Assembly (NCBI RefSeq): GCF_000149955.1
Contig: NC_030988.1
Span: forward strand, 2,008,109-2,072,108
From: Fusarium oxysporum f. sp. lycopersici 4287
Lineage: Eukaryota > Ascomycota > Sordariomycetes > Hypocreales > Nectriaceae
DNA: 64,000 nt
Reading direction: 5' to 3'
How positions within the stretch are numbered: the stretch's first letter is position 1; every line of letters starts with the position of its first letter. The position numbers and the translations under genes are program-made. Shown here in pieces: positions 21,941-34,143 of this stretch. A model generated the notes under the pieces. It was not told the DNA's origin and ran no database searches. It saw only the letters and a list, made by a program, of their open reading frames with translations.

Positions 21941-23788
21941 TCCGGCCGATGAGACCCGCGGCTTCAATTTCAGCCCTTTCACCATACAACCTCGCGATTA
22001 TCATATTAGTTATTTGCCCAATACACCACTTGATCTTTTCCAGCTTTTTGTGCCTAAATCGCTGCTTTGGAGGTGGATTGAATATACTAATAGTTGGATT
22101 TATTACCTGCTTGAAAATGGCGTGGTTGACAGCTGGAATAACCCACTTCACAAACAATCAACGCTCCTAGCTTGGGAAGGGATCTCTACTGCACAGATCT
22201 ATGTATGGCTTGGCATGCTGATTTATATAGGAATTCATAAGGAAAGGAAGCTACGAAGCCATTGGAAGGCTCCCCGGCTAGGAGATCAATCCCCCCTGCA
22301 CTCAGTTATTAAGTTCATGCCCTATTGGAGGTTTCAGCTGATCCACCGCTATCTTCGTCCCTTTGATCACACCAAGATCGATGAAAACGCCCCCCTTCCG
22401 AAGGTATTCCAAGCTGCTGAAGAGTGGTCTGACCACATACAGAGAGTGTCAGCTGCACTCTTCCAACCAGGCTCTCATCTTGCTGTAGATGAGTGTATGG
22501 TCCGCTATACAGGCAGATCAACAGCGATAACTGTTGTCAAAGGGAAGCCAACTCCACTAGGCTTCAAGATCTGGGTCATCGCCCAAGCAAGCTTCTTTAT
22601 TCGGTGGCTTTGGCACTTTAAAGGCTCAAATTACAATGCCTTAGACCGGGGGCCAAGGCGAAAGAGAGGCCGCCCTAGCACACAAGAGAGAGAGGCAGCT
22701 GGCAAGGAGGCAGCTGCTCTTATACAACTAGGCAATACACAGGGCGTCGTTATTTCCCTATGTGATATGCTGCCAAAGCAGACATATCACGTCTTTGTGG
22801 ATAACCTCTTCTCAACACCACCTCTTTTCCGCAAGCTTCGTGATCACGGATACGGGGCCACAGGCACAGCCCGCCCTAACTGTGGCATACACAAGGACCT
22901 AAAGAGGGATAAGGCACTTGATAAACTAGGGCGTTATGACTATGCCTTCAATGAAGTCAGGGCTATCCCGATGAGGGATAACAAGGTGAGAAGCCACACC
23001 ACTTTTCTATATATTTTCCTTACTAATTTGCCCTTTCCTCTCCTTTATAGGTCAATCAACTAGCTTGGAAGGATAACAGCCTTGTGCTCTTCATCACAAC
23101 CGTCTTCCGAGGCGATGAACGTACCGATAAGAAGAGGAAGAGGCCGTCTACAGACCACCTACGAGCCCGGCCAATACAGCTTGAATTTGGTGAGGAGGTT
23201 ACTAAAGTCGTTCCAATCCCGACAGCAGCTGCTGCTTATAACAATGAAATGAATCACGTTGACCGAGGCGATCAATTGAGGTCATACACAAGCTATGATC
23301 ACCCCCTACGCCGGGGGGCTTGGCAGGCACTTATATGGACCTTCCTCCTTGATGTTGCACTTACTAACAGCTATATCCTTCAACTACATAGTCCCCAGTT
23401 AAATTGGGAGAGATATACGTCACAGGAGGATTGGTGGAAGTGCATTTCAAACGCCTTATTTAACACATATCATCAAGAAAGCCAAGCAAGAAAGATATAT
23501 TGGTCAGGGGCTGAGGAGGACATCGATGATCAAGAAACACGGCAGAGACACATAGATAGGGATATCAATCATGTCTATCGTGGTCGTTGTTCAAGATGCC
23601 TAGCTTGTCAGGGCTTTCGGCAAGGGCAGATAAGGTCAAAAGGCTTACAAAGGCGTGCTTTTGCTGAAATCAGCGGCAACGCAAGAGGAAGGCATCGCAG
23701 TCGGCAGACGAGGTATGGGTGCAAGATATGTGATGTACCGATTTGTAATAATGAGACCTGCTGGTACTTATACCACCGCATAATTTAG
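21941..23788 (+). pseudogene. piggyBac-like transposase (copy 1), N-terminus missing
   Basis: Two exons (to 22985, and 23051-23788, with a 65-nt GTGAGA...TTATAG intron) give about 594 residues of a PGBD-type DDD transposase. The catalytic aspartates are in LAVDECMVRYTGRS, YHVFVDNLFS and MNHVDRGDQ. The C-terminal cysteine-rich domain (CSRCLACQGF ... CKICDVPICNNETCW) is present. Compared with copy 2 at 34144 it lacks about the first 35 residues: homology begins at PADETRGFNF directly after the TA bordering pogo element 2, and no ATG precedes it. The catalytic part has no stops, so the loss came from insertion of the pogo element or associated rearrangement. Confidence 0.85.
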
Positions 23789-24074
23789 GTGGCTGTAGAA
23801 GTACCTCTTGTTCTGTGCATTTTAATTGGTTATGACCCCTCGTCGTGACCTAATTGCAGCCAGTTGGGCTCTTGGGAGATATTTTTAGCTATTTTATTTA
23901 AGGTTAAAATTACTATAGGGTAAGCTGTTTTTAGCTGTACAGTGTAATACGTCGCTCACTTATCAAACACGTTATGCATGCGAAACAAAAATCTCAACCT
24001 TTGAAGTAAATATCACAATAAAAACATAACAGACTATCTAACTAATTAAATTTAGTTATTATACTCATTCCCAG
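23789..24074. other. AT-rich 3' flank of piggyBac-like copy
   Basis: It contains GCATTTTAATTGG (from 23817), shared with the MITE at 16791-17046, around a TTAA at 23822-23825 that could be a piggyBac target site. Otherwise it is AT-rich without genes. Confidence 0.4.
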
Positions 24075-24610
24075 ATGCCTTAATACCCTTCTGACAGGTC
24101 CTTGCATTATGCCCGGTCTTGCCACATATTCCACATCGCCTAACCCCTGGTCACGCCGACCTTCCTTCACAACCACTTTTTCACAATTCAGCTGCTATTT
24201 GCATATCTATATCCATCTGATCAATTAGATCCCTACCTTCCCCTATAGTCATCTTCCTTCTATTCTGCAGGCGGGTTCTTTTTGTCTGTCGAAGATCTTT
24301 GATCTCAGCCCTTATTAAAGCCATCTCATGCATAATTGCCTTTGTTTCTTTTGAAAGAGATTTAAGCGCCTCTAAAATTGACTCTGGAGAGCTGCTTTGA
24401 TACCTTCTAATTCGTCTCTCAAGGTATTCAGACTGAGATTGAGCCTCAAGTGTAGTCTTTGGAGCCTTTGATACCCAAGGGGTCGAGGGTTCAGCAAGCA
24501 CCTCAACAGGCGTCGGAGTCCGTAGCTGCACATCAAGCTTTGAGATCACAACTTCCGGGTCAAAAGGAGCAAGCCCAGCTCCACTTAAACCCCCGTTGAT
24601 ATTTACCTCG
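24075..24610 (-). pseudogene. 3' fragment of a pogo/Fot transposase
   Basis: The minus strand encodes only the C-terminal third of a transposase close to the intact one at 56601: SKLDVQLRTPTP, STPWVSKAPKTTLEAQSQSE, EYLERRIRRYQSSSPES, and remnants of the terminal zinc knuckle near 24090-24130. Homology starts abruptly near 24610. It is a truncated relic. Confidence 0.75.
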
Positions 24611-26517
24611 GTTATAGTTAATTGAAAGGCGGCATAGCGTTAAGCTCCCGTATAAAAGAACGCGAAGGTAGGCTTTTCCGTCATTATGAGGAATATTAGG
24701 GGATGATTATGGAATATAATGGTGCGTTATTATGGCTGAACATCAGCTGGGCTGGAATATATAGAAGGTGGGATCTACACACACGAAATGATTTATGGTG
24801 TTTGCACAGGCTATTACTTATCCGGTTCTTCCCTTGCCGCTGGCCAAGCCTGTACTGTAAAGGTGTGGTCCAGATCACATATACTCTGTTCTGACGAAAC
24901 GTGCGAGCTAGCGAGTGGAAACCTATTCTTTTGTGGATGTGAGCAGCTGATTCTATCTGCTAATTCACCTTTGGTGGCGTTGATAATCTGACCACATTTA
25001 ATTAAGTCGTCACTACGTGACGATCTTGTGAGCTTGGAGAGTACTTACTTATCGAGGCCAATTGAATAAGAGCCCTAAACGTCAATGTGCGTCACATCGT
25101 GTTGCTGATGGCATGTCATTGATGGGAAAATGGAAAGGGCGCCGGTCTGCCATGAAAAACCAACGACCCATCCCTTCATCCTGCTCCATCTTATGCACAC
25201 TATACCCACAATACTAACCTGCCATTTTCATCCTATTCTGAACTCTTTCATATGGAGTACCGTGTAATGCCATGTGATTGGAACATCAGTTGTTTGCCAG
25301 TATCGTTGGCTGAGTATTAGTCACTTTGACGTCATGTTTTCAGACTTCGCTTCCGGTGACTCATCTCACTACTTGCATTCGCCCACTCGATGTTCAGAAC
25401 TCAATCAGCCAGAAGAAGGTCATCGACTTCAATGACGGTACAGTGACATGCAATAAGTTTGAATACCCCTTTACGTACTGGCACTTCCAGCCTAGCTATT
25501 TCTATTTAGCTAACTTCTGACGCTAAAAAGAAGCTCATCACAGGCAATCGATATAACTCAAAGTGGCGTACGGGAGATAATTAATATACACAAAAACTCA
25601 ATCTAAGGGAGCTAGCAGCTTGAAAGGCTTACACGCCTGGTATTCAAACTTATTGCATCCCAGTGTATTTGAACAATTGTAGACTATTTCCCCACCCTCT
25701 TTGTATTAAGGGCTTTCCTCTAGTCTCTAGAGGCATAACTGTGTGAATAGTAGTATCTATTTTTACATGTGACTACATGTGTTGCTAAACTTCCGAGATC
25801 CTTTTGGAATATTTCTGATTGGCACTGGCAGTGATCTTTAGCGCAGATTGGTTAATGGGTCGAATTGAATACTATGGCTAGCAACTGTCACATCCAAAAG
25901 ATTAGGAGGTCACACTTGATCAAACCAGAAGGAATATCTTCTAGTTGTGCAGACCAGCAACCTACAAGTCCAGGCCCCAAGTCAGAGTTATATCATGCAG
26001 GACGCCCAAAACGCAACTTGATCACGTAAATCCTAAAAATTTAGCGGCATGTGAAGGTGAGGGATACGGAAAGGACGAGCCTTCATCCCTCAAGGCCCTG
26101 CCTAGTAATTCAGATCTAAGTAAGACGTAGTCGACATTCAGTCAGCAAGGTCACCGATTTCGTTAGTCATTATCCACCCTAATAACCATCGTGTTCGAGA
26201 TACTTTTCGCGTGTCCTACACTAACATTTCTTTAGGCCCGCCCGAGATACGCCACCTTCTCTGTCTCGAAACCCACACACCACAAATACCTCCAACCAGT
26301 GATAGAAAAGGTACTGGGGAAATATGGTGCCGTGCTCTATTTAACATACCTTAATCGATGCTGTTTATTCGTCCGCCTGCGCCATTCCCACACCCATCGC
26401 CATGTGAGTTTGTTATTCTTCCTGCCAACTCGCTCTGTCGCTCATCACCACCCCGCTTTGACCCTGCTGAGTCCTGAGCAAACTCACACATTTCTCACGC
26501 ATGCTAATAATAATAAA
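24611..26517. other. Long region without a recognisable gene
   Basis: Only short frames exist. A plus-strand stretch near 24790-24950 (GSSLAAGQACTVKVWSR) looks weakly protein-like but has no start or identifiable family. The last 200 bases are the C/T-rich 5' leader of the C2H2 regulator gene, probably with a 5' UTR. Confidence 0.35.
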
Positions 26518-27666
<1,149 letters not shown>

Positions 27667-29337
27667 CATTCCGGAATGGACTCTCCATAGATGCTGAAGC
27701 TATTTGAGATCGATCTATATGGCTTGATCTTCCTGGATCCCATGTACAGGGCCCCTTTGTCACAGCCAACTTCTTGAAAGATCCCAAGTCTGCAGTATCT
27801 CATCACAATGCGCCAGCCGCTCTGGAACGCACGCCCCCAAACTCACCAAATGTCGGCTCTCCCAGAGGAATTACATGGTGCTTTTGGCCATCTCAGCGAG
27901 GAACAAATAGAGCAAGTCTGAACAGGAAGCGCTGATACATAACGCTAACGCAAATCAAAGCCGCAAAAATAAGCCCCTAAGCCACAACAGGAGAATACAA
28001 GATTGGAGGAGTGATCAAGCCTAAGTCTTGATGCCCCAACCCTGGCCTCGTAGCAAGCACCCACTTGCATAACGCTAGTTATAGTCCCTGAAGTAGTGGA
28101 AGAACCCGAAGACCCACGACCTGGCTATAAGGGAACGACGCACAGTCCTTATTATGCGCCCCGAGGAGCTCAAATACAAGGCCTCGAGCACACCATGGTA
28201 ATAAGTAGACCTTATAGGCCTTTCACACCAACGTCGGCAAGGTCCTTCCAGTTCACAACGCCGCCCTTGCGCCCTACTACAATGACCTCTCCCTGATCTC
28301 TACTTTGTGACAGGCGACTCTAACGCCGGCCACTACACCCGACAGACTGTCAAGGCTAGGAACTGCGGCAGTGACGTCGCATGCTGAACGCCTCTAAGAC
28401 CCCTGCAAACTTCCAAGGGAGCACCCGTCAACCTCTCCTTCATGAACATACCTAGCGATCGCCTTCACCAGGTGATCCAGTCTATGAAACACCTAACATT
28501 ACCTGAATTGCCTACAGCAGCTACAAACATCAAGAGTTTAATGACGAGAGTGTGGTTGACAGTACCTGCGACTTTACGCTTTGCGATTGGCGGCATGTCT
28601 GCTATTTGGACTCCTTAGGGTTTCTTATCGAATTGTAAAATCGTGGAAAGTACAACGAGACCTGTATCAAATTAAGTTCTCGACTTAATCAAGAAGCAGT
28701 AAGTGTGATTGAATCCACAATACGAGCTGTGCTTATCATTGAATGTGCTTTCCGCTAGCTTCTCTGATGTTTGCGCCGAACCGAGTTTATAGTCGTCATG
28801 GTATAGACAAGGGCAGGGAAAACCACAAGATGCAAAGAGCTGGAAGGGTTTATTCTTGGGATTAAGCGGGCGCTCAAATCCGGTGGACATGACCAATCTA
28901 TATCTCTCCGAAATCCATATAGCTGACAAAACATCTCTACTTGACGGGACCTCTCTGTACTCGTTTGACCCGCGGTCAATGCCAGGGGATAATCTCTGTC
29001 CTACATATCGCTGGTTTTGCAGCCACTGGCCTGAGAAATATTGAGAATTCTTAAGATATTGTAGGATGTCTGGTCACATTATGTCCGAGTGTAACCATTA
29101 TCGGCATTTCATTTGTATGGATTTATCACAAGAGGGAGCTAGAAGAAACGAATCGCAATCTATGTAGTTACGTAGCAAGAAACGAATATATGGCATATTC
29201 TCAATCATAGTAACCGGATCAAGGTCAACAATATGCCAAAAGTCTGACAGTAGGTGCTCACACCCACATCAAGAGCCCTATATAAGGCGTTTGGTATTAT
29301 GCGTACTAGTCCTGCGATTTGATAAAAGGTTGCACCG
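27667..29337. other. Decayed coding remnants downstream of the C2H2 gene
   Basis: Frames at 27691-27933 and around 28310-28620 give protein-like stretches (HYTRQTVKARNCGSDVA; PVNLSFMNIPSDRLHQVIQS) broken by stops and frame changes. The first probably belongs to the former C-terminus of the C2H2 regulator. The second is unidentified. Nothing intact was seen up to the LINE fragment. Confidence 0.35.
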
Positions 29338-29655
29338 TTTTGTATATTGAACCTATGAGCTTCGCAGTCAGATTGTGCGGCTTAAGCGATTTGTCGAGAT
29401 TGTAGAACTTGGAGCCACAGATATCCCCCTAGCAGACTCGACCCCTACGGAGCTGGACGAGCTGGCATCCTCACTTGTGAGTCTACTAACATCAGCAGCA
29501 AAGACATCTGGCCGGTCCGCAAGGAAAGGTGGACGGCCAGCTCCATGGTGGACGGAGGAGTGCGCCGACGCCGCGGCTGCTTTTCGAGCCGTCAGAAGAA
29601 GCTACCCTCTCGGCTTCAACCAGATGTTGTTTATATTGCGCGGTAGTGCTGGGTG
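29338..29655 (+). pseudogene. LINE (Tad1-like) ORF2 fragment
   Basis: A short frame encodes the linker between endonuclease and reverse transcriptase of a fungal non-LTR element: RFVEIVELGATDIPLADSTP, ARKGGRPAPWWTEECADAAA, RRSYPLGFNQ. The PWWTEEC block is characteristic of Tad1-type ORF2 proteins. Both sides are truncated. Confidence 0.75.
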
Positions 29656-29669
29656 AAAAATGTATTTTA

Positions 29670-29673
<4 letters not shown>

Positions 29674-29707
<34 letters not shown>

Positions 29708-29985
29708 TGAGAGTTCTTCTGAGGTTTATATCTCTAAATGGTTTCATCTAGGACTTTAAACTCTAAATCTAGGACTTTCAGACTGTTAGTCTGAATCCTG
29801 AAGGGAAGGGGGATCCCCGGATTTTCCAACACCAGCATGTCCTGTGCCCCAGTAGGGGAGTTTCGGGGCCTATGGCCCCCCGGACGAAAAATACACATAA
29901 CATAACATAACGAAGGGCCTCGTAACTCCCCGGACCGTCGCACAGGAAAACCCATAAAATACAGTATTTCAAGTAAATCAAGCAA
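29674..29985 (-). repeat. Poly(T) tract and probable LINE 3' end (minus strand)
   Basis: A run of 31 T at 29674-29704 reads as a poly(A) tail on the minus strand. It is preceded on that strand by about 280 bases without a gene that would be the 3' UTR of a non-LTR retroelement inserted opposite to the ORF2 fragment. The assignment rests on the tail and context only. Confidence 0.45.
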
Positions 29986-30027
29986 ATCAAGTTTGAGGCA
30001 TTATGAACTTACTTACTTGAAATATAT

Positions 30028-30093
30028 AGGGCTGTCAACTTACTTGACTTACTTGAAATACTTGACTTGATACTTGAATTGAGGTCAGCGCTG
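30028..30093. repeat. hAT-type terminal remnant
   Basis: AGGGCTGTCAA at 30028 and CAGCGCTG at 30086-30093 bracket tandem ACTTACTTGA motifs, resembling the ends and subterminal arrays of the hAT elements elsewhere in the window. No transposase accompanies it. Confidence 0.4.
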
Positions 30094-30598
30094 TCTTCAG
30101 GAGCCCGGCAAGTTAGTATATAAGGGGGACCAGATGTACCATCTTCAAAAATCAATGCAGCCCCCACAGCTTGCTATCCCTTATTCCCCATGCTTCGAAC
30201 ATTCAAGTAAGCATTCTAACTATAGAGTATCCACAATAAACAGCAGAACGAAGGTTTAGGAATGGATTTGGGTTCTGCCTAAACTATCTTGCTAAGTTGT
30301 TTTATAAACAGGTAATATAAAAAAAGAGATAATCTAAGAAGTAAAAAAGAAGATAAATTAAGAGATAACAGAAGATAAACTAGAAGATAAAGAGATATAG
30401 CTTAAAAGATACCTACCGTATGTGTATGGAACCTAGGTCTAGTTTCACTAATTATATACCGCGCTTAGAACGAGATGCTAGAATGGAGCTTTATACAACA
30501 AGACTAATGGAGTCTGAGATGTTATTGACTATGAGATTCCGCCGAAATGGTTTTAAAATAAATCACTTGCAAGTATGACAATTCCCAGACACGATGTT
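30094..30598. other. AT-rich region with purine-rich low complexity
   Basis: Repeated AGAAGATAAA-like words occur at about 30315-30410. A TATATAAGG near 30117 precedes a short ATG frame with a possible donor, but no gene could be supported. This is the 3' flank of the LDH gene. Confidence 0.35.
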
Positions 30599-31664
30599 TT
30601 ATAGCCACCAATACTTTTGGATCCACTCAATCCTGTCCTTCAAGTGCTTCGCTGATGCTGCTATAGCTGCCTGCTCCTGATCGTCCAAAGACAGGTGCAG
30701 GGTGCTCAGAATTCCTTTCCTTCCAATGATAGCAGGCATGCTCAGACAGCAATCGAACTTAGGTTGGAAATGGCAGACGGGGCTGATTTCACGCTTGTCC
30801 AAGAGAATAGAACAGCATAGGTTTGCAGATATAGAAGCAATTCCGAATACGGCCGAGCCTTTACCTTGCGTAATGACTCGGGAGCGATGCTTATAGGTGC
30901 TGTCGATTCTTGCACGATCAAGAGCGCTAAACATGTGAACCTCAGAAATGGGGACTGCACCAACAGTTGCCGTCGACCATGCAGTAACTTGGTCTTCTCC
31001 ATGGACACCAACCACAAAAGCACCTATGGAAGAGGGGGAGACCTAGAAGATAGGGAATTAGCCACCAGAGGCAGGAAACAAGGGTGCTGCAGTGGTGAGT
31101 ACTCACCGAACCTCGAGATGCAACCATTCTGCGTAGCCTGGAAGTATCCAGAGAGGTTCCTGAACCTATGACTTGAGATTTGGGAAGCCCAGACATTCCC
31201 TGAGCGATGGAAGTGAGCAGATCAACAGGGTTTGCAACGACGAGCAAAATAGTGTCAGATCGGAATGGCTTCATTGCGTCCATGACTTCCCGGATCATGG
31301 ACGTGTTCCGAGACGTGCAGTCGATAGTGTTTTGGCCTATTGTAAGCGAAGTGAGCATGATATCCGAGAGATTACAAATGATTATGACGATTGTCCATCC
31401 CGTACCTAATGTGTGCTTAGATGCGGCGGTGATGACCACGATATCACTCTGGGCCGCCTCCCCATACGTGGCAGATCGCACTCGTGTGCTGCTACCAGTG
31501 CTGTAGGCCACATCCGAGAGATCCTCGACTTGAGCGTTTCTCAAGTTCAAGTCAAGTTCAACGAGAAGCAACTCGCTGGCGATGGAGCCCAGTGTTAGAT
31601 TGTAGGCGATGGCCCCGCCAACTTCGCCGACGCCGACGATTGCGATACGAGAACCCGAGTCCAT
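30599..31664 (-). CDS. L-lactate dehydrogenase
   Basis: Three exons, 31664-31406, 31336-31107 and 31042-30599, give 310 aa. Intron 1 (69 nt) is GTACGG...AATAG. Intron 2 (64 nt) is GTGAGT...TCTAG with a GCTAAT branch site. The enzyme interconverts pyruvate and lactate with NAD. Visible are the Rossmann motif GVGEVG (10-15), the acidic end of strand 2 (LLLVELD), VITAASK, the conserved VANPVDLLT, the DTSRLRR block bearing the substrate-binding Arg, and the catalytic histidine in VGVHGEDQV. The C-terminal domain is present (GKGSAVFGIA). Length matches the family. It appears complete and functional despite lying among transposon debris, which suggests an accessory paralogue. LDH versus malate specificity is judged from overall pattern. 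Confidence 0.88.
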
Positions 31665-32580
31665 TGTGTGATTGGGTAAAAGAGGTTAGATCTCTCGCTC
31701 AACGACACCTCCTCTTGTTGATTGCCCGAGTTTGATGCTGTTCCTTATAAATAAGGCGAATGTCAGGCTCTTGGCAGTGAGATGCGTGGCAGTTCGAGCG
31801 CGTGGCATGTTCTGTTTGTTCTGATGTTTTACCTTCGTCACAACAGGATAATATGGAACTGTGGCGTTCGGGTGTACAAGGGGACGGAGAATTTGACAGA
31901 CACATTGTTGGGGCTTGGGGGAAACTAAGGAGACTACCATGAAATCCGTCCAAGATTTAGTCTATGTGGGGTAATTGATCTTTAGACCGAAAAGCAGCAC
32001 CATCAGATGACCGTCCACTTTGGCTCTGGTAGTGAATGCAGTTGTAAATATTTTAAGCATTGAACTAATCGATGCGCACGGTCAACCTTCATGCCACTTG
32101 ATGCATAAAGACTCAAGCCGACTGTCCTTGAACGTTGGCACAGCCTTTGGGTTGCCACACGACATACTGTCACAGGATGATGACACCACTGTCAGCCTAA
32201 GAACCAATGCACCATCATATCATATGAAATGATACCACGTCATACCTAATTCGTCTCAGTTGACCACTGTAATCCTACGGCCTGGCGTAAGAACATGTGA
32301 CTTAAGTATTGGAACACTTTGTGTATCCTATTTTTAGTATCAACAAGGCACTGTTGCATCGTATAGGCTGAGCGCTGGTCTCCTGTCACCAGCGTCACTA
32401 ACTGCCCGGCCCGAGTACACGCAGTCTCGGCATCACAAAGAGCAAGTATAAATCAACCTCTTCATCTGCACATCTCGATTCCCCGTCTGTCTCATAATCA
32501 CAAGTCAAAAAACAATTCTCTTGCTATCAAGCCACTCAACCAATTGTTTAATAATCTTCCTTTCCTAAATCACTATTATC
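31665..32580. other. Intergenic region between LDH and small secreted protein
   Basis: It carries the two divergent promoters. The C/T-rich stretch at 32450-32580 is a typical fungal 5' leader for the downstream gene. No other gene was seen. Confidence 0.45.
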
Positions 32581-32872
32581 ATGAAGGTCAATACTGTTCT
32601 CGCCGCCTTTGTTGCCCTTGGAGCCGCCACTCCCCCTCCTGCTCCTAAAGGCTGCACTCCAGGAACCTACTCATGCGCACCAGATACCAAGGGCTGGCAG
32701 GTCTGCAACGTTGACCGCACCTGGGTGGTAAGTCTTCTGTTGCCTTATGGATCCTTGATTATATGTTAATGTTTTGCTTTAGTTTGCCGGCGCTTGCCCT
32801 CCAAAGACTGGATGCCTTTTCAACAAGCAGAATAGCTCACCATATTGTGTACCCCCAGGTTTTCACTTTTAA
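32581..32872 (+). CDS. Small secreted cysteine-rich protein (78 aa)
   Basis: Exon 1 (32581-32727) and exon 2 (32783-32872) join across a 55-nt GTAAGT...TTTAG intron. A signal peptide (about residues 1-16, VNTVLAAFVALGAA) and a Pro spacer precede a compact module with six cysteines. It has the pattern CTPGTYSCAPDTKGWQVCN then ACPPKTGC and SPYCVPPG. Similar short modules occur in ascomycete secreted proteins, where a GWQVCN/WV-type core is often considered carbohydrate-binding. Six cysteines would permit three disulphides. It is a reasonable effector or wall-binding candidate; specific function is not known. Confidence 0.82.
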
Positions 32873-34143
32873 CCTATCTTGATGAAACTCTCACCTGGTG
32901 TTGATGAGTGTCACGTTTGAGGACAGCAATCCAGCTCTATCGAGATTCATCGTTGCATCATTCTTCAGGTTCTCAAACACGCGTTTTATGTTTCGATATC
33001 TCGTTTAATTTTATTAAAGGAGTCGATTCTTCGTTTGGAATGCAACTGTCGAAAGGGGTTGTTCTGTTGTGACATGCTATGAAGGTCTGAGTTGGAAGCG
33101 AGTCAGCCAGTATACGAATCGGCTGATGAAGTTAGTTACAAGCATCTTGTGTTTTGAAAGCTAGTCTAGTATCATTTCATTTTTGGCTACTTGCAAAATT
33201 TCTTGTAATTATTCCTAGTAATTATTTTGCTGTTTGATAGCAACTTATCCATGCAACAACGACTTGGTGCGACGAGAAGTTAGATGTGTGGCATGATCGT
33301 GATCAAATTAGGTCTCTATCTGAACTCAAGCGATGCATGAGTGTGTAATTACATCTACGAAGCTTTCCCTGTATTCACTCTGTATACGCTTGTAGATACC
33401 CTCATTTGGCGCTGACTCAGTCTGGTAGCCCATATCGGTGCAGTATCAAGCTCACAAGTCTGAAAGATTCAAATTTGGGTCAATTGAGACAGTGCTGGTG
33501 AAAAAGGTGGTAGTGGCTTGCATGGTGCCTGCTTGACTGGTCTTGCCTCGTTACAAGCAATTGCGGGGGCATCATAGTATAGTGTCCGTTATTTGGAACT
33601 GTTTGTCCAGGCCAACGACCTTGGTTACGTCTAATCTTACTCGGCCCTTTTCACGATAGACGGTGCGATCAAAACTGTCAGACTTTCAGTGACACAACGG
33701 GCTTGAGCCAAAATTGGCAAGCAAGTCAAGAATTGATGCTATGGAGCTCAGGCGAACCTTTGACCCGGTAGCCTCGGATACTGTACACCCAAGAAACAAC
33801 CCAACCAAGTTCAGCTCACGCCACTCCAATGTCATTCGCAGACATGAGATTGAACATGGCGGAAGGCCACCATAATGGTGGCTGGGGTTAAGCGTGATGT
33901 TTAGTTTAAAGTTTTCTCATGTTATTAACGGATTAATGAATGGAACGTAACTTCTTGATGACAGCAAAGCTACACATTGTTCGCTATCTTATTCGTTGAC
34001 TATCCCCTCGATTGTGTTAAGGCTCCAGGAGGTATTCCGCCCCATATCACCCCTGTCACACGACAGGTACATGCGGGGAACCTGACGATGCATCATCAAT
34101 CATTCCCACCAAAAACATCATACAAATCATTCTGAAGTTATCA
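32873..34143. other. Region without genes; one perfect palindrome
   Basis: It is AT-leaning. GCCACCATAATGGTGGC at 33866-33882 is a perfect 17-bp palindrome shortly before piggyBac-like copy 2, followed by a TTAA at about 33888. No coding sequence was recognised. Confidence 0.4.

Noticed and set aside
29734..29990. Minus-strand ORFs of 70-83 codons near the poly(T) tract
   Set aside because: They lie in what is best explained as retroelement 3' UTR and match no retroelement protein.
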